Of a DNA stretch of 64,000 nt, positions 25,080-33,100 are shown piece after piece. Source of the DNA: Amphiduros pacificus (lineage: Eukaryota; Annelida; Polychaeta; Phyllodocida; Hesionidae); the NCBI GenBank assembly GCA_949316495.1, contig OX439006.1, positions 49,145,939-49,209,938 on the forward strand, given 5' to 3'. The stretch's first letter is position 1. Each line of letters starts with the position of its first letter. Position numbers and translations under genes: made by a program. The notes below the pieces were generated by a model, which saw only the letters and a list, made by a program, of their open reading frames with translations, was not told where the DNA came from and searched no databases.

Positions 25080-26140
25080 TTAGGTCATAAACTCTGATAA
25101 GATTAAAAGATCCTGACCTTTCATTTTCCAATGTAATTTAGTCAGAGGAAAGTTCATTCCAGATATAGCTGTATTTATCAGTGTCACAGCTTGTCGTCTT
25201 TTAGCTATATAACTATTTACATGTTGATGTTGATTTTGTTTTGACATGTTCTGATAGGTGTAAGCTGTTTCACCATAATTAGCCTTGTACAATAAAACCA
25301 GTCTCAGAGTCCTCCTTCTATCTGCTAGGTATATCCCATTTAAGGTCTGTTTCTCTCTTCCATTTGCTAGTCACAAATCTAGTGCGTATTTTCTTATATC
25401 AAGAGCTTGGCTGCTGATTGAAGTTCATTTGAAGTATATTTGCCATTTGCTCATTTGACTATTACCCCAGTCTATAAAGGTCCTCTTGCAATTTTGCTGC
25501 ATCGTCATTATTATTTCAGACTATTCTTTATAGGAGGATTCTCCAAAGAGCTTTTTGTTTGAATGTTTTAATTTATCTTCAGTGCCATTAATACAGAAGA
25601 GAAAAAAGTGATGGCAGTAGTAGTGCTTTCCCCTGTGGCACTCCTGATTTCACTACAAGATCAGACTGTTCACCATCAGCAACTACCTTCTGTTCACAGT
25701 TTGTTAGTCAGTTTTTGTTAGCCAGTTTTTGATCCATGAACCAATTTGCCCTGAGATTCCATAATACACGAGTTGATGATTTATAGTCTTTCATGACAGA
25801 CTGTATCAAAAGCTTTACTAAAATCAAGGATGAGCATGTCAACATTTCTCCCTCATTTCTAACTGAAAGTTTATCCCGTAAGACTGTGGAACAAAATATA
25901 TGCTACAAAATCTTACAGGGCACTAGTACTGATGTCAAGGAGACTGGCCTGCAGTTTGCAGCAAAGCTTTTTAAAGATTGTGATTATGTTTGCTGCATAC
26001 AATGCTTTTGGTACTTCTTCTTTGTCAGGTGAGTCTTGGAATAATTTTGGTGGGATTAGAACTATTCCATATAAACTTACTAATGAAATATGGTCTTGTG
26101 GTAATAAATTGTTTTACAAAATAGATTTAAATCCTTTGAT
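25080..26140 (-). mobile_element. Degraded CR1/Jockey-like LINE reverse transcriptase fragment
   Basis: Read on the minus strand, pieces of a non-LTR retrotransposon reverse transcriptase appear in order. First comes an ANI-TIFKK then RPVSLTS-CKILE-type segment (about 26010-25880), then LILDFSKAFDTV with the active-site Asp motif A (about 25840-25790), then SGVPQGK with a following LPSLF-type stretch, motif B (about 25660-25620), and further down a KLQEDLYRLG-like segment (about 25500-25460). These are hallmarks of CR1/L2/Jockey-class elements. The frame is broken by several stops and shifts, there is no endonuclease domain in view, and the catalytic FADD box is not recognisable, so this is a dead 5'-truncated copy. 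The low-coordinate limit is uncertain. Confidence 0.8.
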
Positions 26141-26672
26141 CCTATCAAGTTGTCAATTTCAGAAAAAAGGGAAATTTAACATTGATATTTTTACAAATTA
26201 AACTGACCAATATTTTGTTGTTTCACATCATTCTTTGATTGGGGTTTTTCAAGAAAAAATCAGAATAGTTGTTAACTTGAGGCTTTCAAAACATTTACTC
26301 AAAATTACTTCACAGAAGATCTGAAAATTTCTGTTATGATTGCTTCAATGTAAAAAATAAAAAAAGGAAAATGCACATTACAAACTTTTAATTTTTTGAT
26401 ACAGAGTTTGAACTAATGTGTTGCTGTCCACATTACCTTTTAAAAACTTGCATAACAAAATATAGTTTCTCATTCAGTATTGAATGCTGCATTTTTTGTT
26501 GTTATTATTTTTCATTACTTTTAAATGATGACAACATTTATAGACAATTTATTTATGATGCCGCATATATTGGCATGGATATTATTTACATATGATGTCC
26601 CATTTGATCTTGTGACATCTTGCCTCCATTCATGTGTGGGTGATGGTGCCACCTTGTGTGAAAAAAATAAGG
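26141..26672. other. No recognised gene
   Basis: AT-rich sequence between the LINE remnant and a MITE-like element. No coding or repeat structure is seen. Confidence 0.55.
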
Positions 26673-26681
26673 GGCTCTCCC

Positions 26682-26928
26682 TAGACTATGCAGTCCAATA
26701 TATATAGGACTATCAAGGACATCTCGTTGCAATGGGTTTGTGAAGCGGGCGAATAATGTCACTATTATGGAGGGTTTGCTCTGATTGGTTGACATAAATA
26801 TAGAACAGGGAAACCCTAAACAACAACCACAAGTTCCAGTGACGTGTGACCGGAATTCCGGGCAAAGGCATACGGGCACCTGTGAGCTGGTTTACTGTCC
26901 ATATATATGGACATGTTATTAGTGTCTA
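26682..26928. mobile_element. 247-bp MITE-like element with 9-bp target duplication
   Basis: The nine bases GGCTCTCCC lie immediately left (26673-26681) and right (26929-26937). Inside, the ends begin TAGAC and end GTCTA, and each end then carries a GTCC-ATATATA block in inverted orientation. Short palindromes sit near both ends (AGTCC...GGACT at 26692-26711 and the perfect 18-mer TGTCCATATATATGGACA at 26896-26913). There is no coding capacity. A 9-bp duplication fits Mutator-like elements among others, so the family is not fixed. Confidence 0.65.
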
Positions 26929-26945
26929 GGCTCTCCCTGTTTATT

Positions 26946-27152
26946 TGTAGTGTCTACACCTTTTTTGGACACTCAAAATATTGAAAAAAATCAAAAGAAT
27001 TCCGCAGAGCTGAGAATCACAGCCAACAAGGAAAACTTTGCTAAATTAACAAAGAAAGATTTGCAGAAAAAGTTTGTTAAGAAAGGATTGTATGCTTTTA
27101 ATAAGAACAAGAAGGAGTTAGTGGGATTTTTGATCAGTGTTAATCAGTGTTA
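26946..27152 (+). CDS. Small SAP-like open frame, possible exon of unknown gene or element
   Basis: A 67-codon frame (ATG at 26950) is lysine-rich and its second half, from about residue 31, reads KLTKKDLQKKFVKKGL then NKKELVGFL. That spacing of leucines, basic residues and a GL turn resembles a SAP helix-extension-helix DNA-binding motif. A TTTATTTGTAG that could act as a 3' splice site lies just before it at about 26940-26950. SAP motifs often begin transposon-derived proteins, so it could be a fragment of a mobile element or a lone exon. No partner exon was found. The function is unknown, and chance is a real alternative. Confidence 0.25.
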
Positions 27153-28062
27153 ATTGTTTATGACTTGGATATGATGACTTTGGAGCCAGCCGATCATGTA
27201 CACGGAGATTGCTGTCAGATGTAAACATTGTTTTGTCAGCCTAGGCCATTTTTTACAACTGATCTGAGAAAGATCAAACTCCACCAGAGGGCGACCTGGT
27301 GAAACTTATAGTTAGTGTCCTCTGGTGGACAGTGTGGAGACAGATACCACTAATCGTATCAGACAATATGCTTGTGTATCTCATGACCAACTGTAAATGG
27401 TCCCCTGAGAGACTATAACTTCCGGTCATGTTTATTTTGTCAACAACCACTACCAACATTGTACCACTTTGCCATTGTCCTTGTAAATATGTGACCGGGT
27501 GGGTTGTCATGGCAATTCAATGAGGCAGCACTGTATCTACTACAAGTAGGTTTCATCACAAAATGACTGAAATAATGTTGAAAGTGATGTAAAACAAACA
27601 AACAAACAAATAAACAAATTGATCCCATGTGTGGGGCTTGGTTTTTAGGACATACTCTCCCATGTGATGTCCCGTGTCAGCATATTTATTTGGGGTATTT
27701 GCACCAGACTGGGAATCTTTCCGAAAGATGCATTGAGTTTAACATGTTTAAGGACATCAATTTAATCTTTGTTGGCCAATAGTAACATGTCATATGAACA
27801 TCCTATATGTTCCAGTTTTTCCCCCTTTATACAAGTTCAGTCTGTTTTAGGCTTTCCTCCTCAGGATCTGACAGTCATCTTTGTGCATTCCGATCTCTAA
27901 ATGAATACCTTTCATGTACCACCTTGCATGTCTCAGTCTCGTCCAATATCATAATCAGGGTGGATGACACTGTCATTGAATTTTCTAGTCAGTGTAGGAT
28001 CCCGGGTGTAGGATTCAGTTATACATAATATTTCAGGGCACTTATGCTAAGATATTAGTTCA
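27153..28062. other. No recognised gene; inverted CTCF-like pair
   Basis: Unique sequence. CCACCAGAGGGCGA at 27281-27294 resembles the CTCF core on the plus strand, and GTCCACCAGAGGAC lies inverted at 27317-27330. The two share ten complementary bases and could equally form a hairpin. Short open frames have no support. Confidence 0.45.
27281..27330. promoter_or_regulatory. Inverted pair of CTCF-like motifs or hairpin
   Basis: CCACCAGAGG on the plus strand at 27281-27290 and its exact complement CCTCTGGTGG at 27319-27328. The left copy extends to GGCGA as in CTCF sites. The right copy fits the CTCF core less well. Confidence 0.35.
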
Positions 28063-28149
28063 TGTAACTGCTAGTGTTCTCCAATCACCCATCGGCAAGG
28101 CATCGGCAAGGCAAAGCCGATGGGTGATTGGAGAACACTATGTAACTGC
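28063..28149. mobile_element. 69-bp perfect-hairpin micro-element with 9-bp target duplication
   Basis: Positions 28072-28096 and 28116-28140 are exact reverse complements (25 of 25, starting TAGTGTTCTCCAATCACCC) around a 19-nt spacer. TGTAACTGC stands directly on both sides (28063-28071 and 28141-28149). A perfect stem with a 9-bp direct duplication is the signature of a very small transposed foldback element. The spacer repeats the word CATCGGCAAGG once. It is too small to code, and the perfect arms argue for recent insertion or conversion between arms. Confidence 0.85.
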
Positions 28150-28886
28150 TTGTCATGTTTTGCTCTTTCTGCCTTGTGTTCCTCCACTCCACTTCCCTAA
28201 GCTTGAATCAATCTATCTCTGATCAGCACGTGGTTGCTCTCAGAAGATAATCAACATGATTGCACATGTAGGTCTACATGTGATGAATCCAGTTTTAATG
28301 TACAAAGCGTGGGATTGTTTACTTTATTTCATCACCATAGCTTAAAATATCACCGCAGTTACCATCGATTCATCTGATAAAATGCGCGGGAAAACGAATT
28401 TGTCTCGCACAACCAACCTCTCTTTCTGCGATTGGAGTTGGTGATCGAGCCGTCTTGCCCCGAGGAACTCTGGGATAGCACAACAAAAGTGGGCGATTTT
28501 GAGGGAACTTGGACAATTTTGACAAGCAAGAAAATCTTGAAATTCTCCATTATTTAGCGCAAATTAAACAGGTAAACTTGATACGTTAATCCTTTGGTGT
28601 TTGTTTCAGCAATCCGATGTGTTACGATTAGTGTTCAGGTCAAATTTTAATCGGACTTGAGTGTGACAGCGCTTGTTCAATCACTGACAGTGACACTGTG
28701 AATCACTTCAACGTCAATCTGGGCCTCAAATGGCTCAATATTGTAAGGCCGAGCACTGACACTGCATTCCCACAGGCTAGGGAAGATAGGTTTCTGACAA
28801 ATAAGAAATTACATGAAATGTTGGAATGCAACATTATTTCAGTAGCATTTGACTTGTACTCTATCCTGAGCAGGAGCGCTTGAGAT
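28150..28886. other. No recognised coding gene; possible 5' non-coding exon near 28350-28571
   Basis: A complex, less AT-rich segment at 28350-28571 ends TTAAACAG followed by GTAAAC, a usable 5' splice site. GPS2 has a 3' splice site five bases before its start codon at 30050, so it needs an upstream non-coding exon. This segment is one candidate. The link is a guess. Confidence 0.2.
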
Positions 28887-28888
28887 TA

Positions 28889-29013
28889 CTCGTGAGGGAC
28901 CAGTTTTCCGTCGCTACCAATAACCGCCGATTACAGCGGCTAAGCTGGTGAGGACCCTTGTCGCTGCTGCCAGTCACGGTCTACTTCATCGGCGGTAACT
29001 GGTCCCTTGCGAG
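28889..29013. mobile_element. 125-bp MITE-like element flanked by TA
   Basis: The ends are inverted copies, CTCGTGAGGGACCAGTT at 28889-28905 and the complement of CTCGCAAGGGACCAGTT at 28997-29013 (15 of 17 matching). TA stands on both sides, as expected for Tc1/mariner-type target duplication. The interior also pairs partly (ACCGCCGAT against ATCGGCGGT). There is no coding capacity. Confidence 0.6.
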
Positions 29014-29215
29014 TACTTTGTGCATAAAATGGGTTGCCAACATTTTAGAAAACTGAGTTGTGGGAGTTGCGTTGATGACGTTTTCCCTATTTTATATACT
29101 TATATATATGGCTCTATGCATGACCAGGACGACCGCCTCATTCGGACTCAACAACAGTACATTGTACCCGGGCATTGTACATGTATGTTCCTGATCTTTG
29201 TAGAATTGAAGCAAG

Positions 29216-29254
29216 ATGACACTGACACTGACACTGACACTGACACTGACACTG
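29216..29254. repeat. (TGACAC)n hexanucleotide microsatellite
   Basis: About six uninterrupted copies of a 6-bp unit. Open frames through it on both strands are repeat artefacts. Confidence 0.9.
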
Positions 29255-29579
29255 CAGTGCATGAATTTGTGGCGGGATGACAATTGGTTTTGCTGATTAA
29301 ACTTCTCAATGTAGATGTAGATTTTGTGGTAATTTTGTGTACAATGAAAGTCAATAGCTGTTTGCAACTGAAAAACTGTGATTTGGTCTATCAATTCTCA
29401 ATTCTTTTTGGCAATCTCGGTTTGGCCTCCATAACACATTCGGATATCAGACAACAAACTGATGAGAAACAAGTGTTGATTTAAAAAAATCAAGCTCGCA
29501 TAAGTTTGCAAAATCCCAAGGCCAAAAAAACCCAAGGCAAAAAAATCTTTGGGCAAAATCCAAGGAGATCTTCTTACTC

Positions 29580-29800
29580 TACTACGCTCTCACAAATCAC
29601 TTCTGAACAAAAGCGCCATCTGACGGTGTAAGCAGAAATTTGGAGGCAAAACATGGCCGCCATGGACCGATAATCGGAGTATGCTCCATAGACTTACAGC
29701 TTTATCAGTCAAAACCTCGAACATCTAGCCCTAAAGGCAAAACAAATGCGAACGAAAATGGCAGCTCTTATGTTGTTTGCAGATTTCATGTTGCTCACTG
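29580..29800 (+). promoter_or_regulatory. Candidate GPS2 promoter / first non-coding exon region
   Basis: This less AT-rich stretch lies 250-470 bp before the GPS2 start codon. It has ATGGCCGCCAT at 29653-29663, two overlapping YY1-type half sites of the sort common at housekeeping start sites. No TATA box is obvious. The start site cannot be fixed from sequence. Confidence 0.25.
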
Positions 29801-30049
29801 CAATCAGTTTTTCTCCTAGTGCCTATGACCGCTGACGTAGCTGCTGCTGACTCTCATTGTTCACAAAAATATAAAACCAGGATTCTTGAGTAAATAGAAT
29901 TAATGGGCAATGAAGGGGTTTGTTGGGTGAGTGATCATGGTAATGTTCTTCAGTTTCTGACAGGTGGCTCAAAGGAGATTATATAATAATAAATTTGATA
30001 TTAAATGCATTTCAATAATATTCTTTTATTTTTATTTTACAAAGTGAGG

Positions 30050-30146
30050 ATGCCAGGAGCTTTGATAGAACGCCCTAAAATGACCCGGGCAATGTACCAG
30101 GCCCTCAAACGTCACATCATGCGGGAGAGAGAGAAAAAGAAACAAG
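30050..30146 (+). CDS. GPS2: GPS2 coding exon 1
   Basis: Encodes residues 1-32 with the N-terminal ERPKMT and HIMRERE block. The ATG is five bases after a TTTTACAAAG 3' splice site. It ends phase 1 at AACAAG before GTAATC. Confidence 0.93.
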
Positions 30147-33100
30147 GTAATCAAATACCTTAAATAAAACACAGCTGATCTATTATACAGACAGATTTGT
30201 AAAGTTACAATTCTAATTTTAGCATTCGTAGTATTCAAGATGCTATCATGGATTCATTTTTAGGATTGAAATTCATCATAGATCTCAGGCTTGAATACAA
30301 ACAAATGGTTGTGATACCACATCATGCTCAGATGATCACAAGAATCACTTTAAATTGAATATATATTCTTATTCCCCACAATACTATAAGCAATTTGCTA
30401 TCTCTTTTTTTGTAGAACAAAAGCAAGATGAGGCCCTGGAGAGAATGAAAAAAGAGCAGGAACAGCGCAAGAAGAAAGAAGAAGAGGACACATTAACCAT
30501 GGAACAGACCAAAGAACAGGTTCAAAACACTCTCTTCATCCTCTGAAAACAATATTATGTACAGAACAGTTATTGAACAATTGCCAATCATATTTATGTG
30601 TGAAGCAAAAAATCCAAGCTGGAATAGATCATTTCTTTTGTTTATTTGATAATTTTGAGGAATTAACTGAAGCAAAAAAGGACATTTGATGCAATTTGTC
30701 TGGTGGGAGCCTAAGGATCTAATAGCCATAAAATATAAATGGCAGTAAGCTCCTCTCAGCTCCAACTTAATGAAGTTATTGATTTACATTCAGCAGTTTG
30801 CACACCTAAAGTATAGCTGATCTAATCCCAGCATGATAGTTTTTTTTACATATTATTTTTCTTTTTCAAAATAGATTTCTTGAATTCTTTTGTGGTAAAC
30901 ATCTTCAATTTGAACAAAAATCTTGAGAAGCTTCTTAATTTTTCAAAATGCTTACCAGCTTACAAGGAAATATCTTATGTATATCTGGATTGTGTTCTAA
31001 TTTATGAAACTACACATTAATTTGCAGGTTTTACAACTGGAAAGAAGATTTGAAACCTTGAAGCAGGAAAAACATGAGTTATTTTCAGAACTGAAAAAGG
31101 TTTTACATCAAGAAGATGAAAGTAAAAAGAAACAACAACTGAGGGAAAAGTAAGTTTACATCAACTATTCGTATTATGACTTATCAGGTTGAGTACATGT
31201 TAATATAAGTTTATTATTTGATTTAGGACTTTTGTTTTTGTTTTGTGCATATCAAGCATTACAATCTTTCACGTATGATTTCATCTCATTATTTAAGCCA
31301 CTTGGGGCAATTTGAAAAGGAAAAGATGTTTACTCATTTTTTCACATTGAGGCTTAATAACCTCTTTGTTGATATCCATTTCAGATTTTGTGATAAAGAA
31401 GATCTAAAATAAAGAAGATCTAAAATGAATTATAAGGGTGTAAAAATCAGTAAAAGAGTAATTTTTTAACAGAAAACTAAATTAATATTTTTGAGTATTT
31501 TCGTAGGTGTTTCTTTAGTGACCACATATTTGATGGTTTATTTATCAGTGAGTTGCTGAGTCAGCAGTATGCAGGGGGTATGCCTATATCAGGACACCCC
31601 CTCTTCCTCCAGGGGGGCATCGTCCGGCAGCAGTCCAGCAAGTATCTCAACCCAATACAGCAACAGTCTGCCATCGTACCTGGGGTCAGTATCACACCTA
31701 CCATCACATCTGCCAAACAGCTTTCTTTTGCCTCAATGAATATTAGAATAACAACAACAACAAAAAACCTCTCTATTGTGTTCAAAATTTTATGACCTAA
31801 CTTGTTGGTGCAAGTAATAATTGTTTTTGAAAAAAAAAGCTTATTTTTATATACCCCGGTAAGTTCCCAGGGAATATTCCTGAAATAAAGATATAAGAAA
31901 TTGCTGGATGTAGTTGTTACACTGTTAAGCTTTCTACTATAATTTCCATATGTGTACTTGAATATATATTTTTAAAATGCATATATTATTTGGAGATTAG
32001 AAGGTGTGTCTAAAAAGTGATTTCTTTATTGAGCAATTATGTTATGCAAATGAAATACGTTATTCTAGGGCATAAAGAGATCAAGGAGTCCATCGCCACC
32101 CCCAGGTTCAGGGTACACAGGATACGGAGGCAGTAACCCCAACAAATACCCTGCTACTAGCTACCCCACCACTGTCAAACAGGAGACATACCCACATCCA
32201 AGTAAGTACATCTCCACAAGCTTAAATCTACAGCATCTTGTCCTTAGAGGGTCTCTCAAACTTTGTATTGTGATCTTAAACAGAGTTCAGTTTTACATGT
32301 CCCTTTAAGTTTATTATCATAATCTTGGTTTATACACATATTCATAAGCCTCTCAGAATAATCTAGATTAAGTCATAGATTCCAAAGCTCTTATTATAAT
32401 CTCGATATATATATATAAATTTTCAAGTCATTGAAATTGTCATGCAATCTGGATTAATACGTAGTTTTGAAAAATGCCAAGAAGTCTTTTGTTATAATCC
32501 GGATTAATGCATAGTCTCAGAAAGTCAAATTATGTAAAGTGTATGACAAATAAGATTAGACTGTTTTGTTGCCCAACCATACTGTGCTGAGCATGAGGTA
32601 TGCATGACCAAATGGTGTCGTCATGCAAGAGCTAGGCATAACCAGATCAGGTCAAGCAATATCCATGCATGACCTTACTTGGTCATGTTTATCAGTTACC
32701 AAATATGATTGGCTCCAGTTGATATAGATAATAATTTGCATGTCCTTATATGGTCATGTTTATCAGTTACTGGATATGATTGGCTCCAGTTGATATAGAT
32801 AATAATTTGCATGTCCTTATATGGTCATGTTTATCAGTTACTGGATATGATTGGCTCCAACTGATGAAGATAATAGTGTGCATGACCTTATATGGTCATG
32901 TTTATCAGTTACTGGATATGATTGGCTCCAACTGATGAAGATAATGATTTGTTCTTGATGTTACAGAGCCTCACAGCAGCTACTCCTCCCAGCCTGCCAC
33001 CCATGTGACCTACGTCACCCAACCAGGACACACCTACCAACAGCAACAGAACCCGCCTACCAGCTACTCCACCAGCCAATCAGGGAACAGCACAAAGTAC

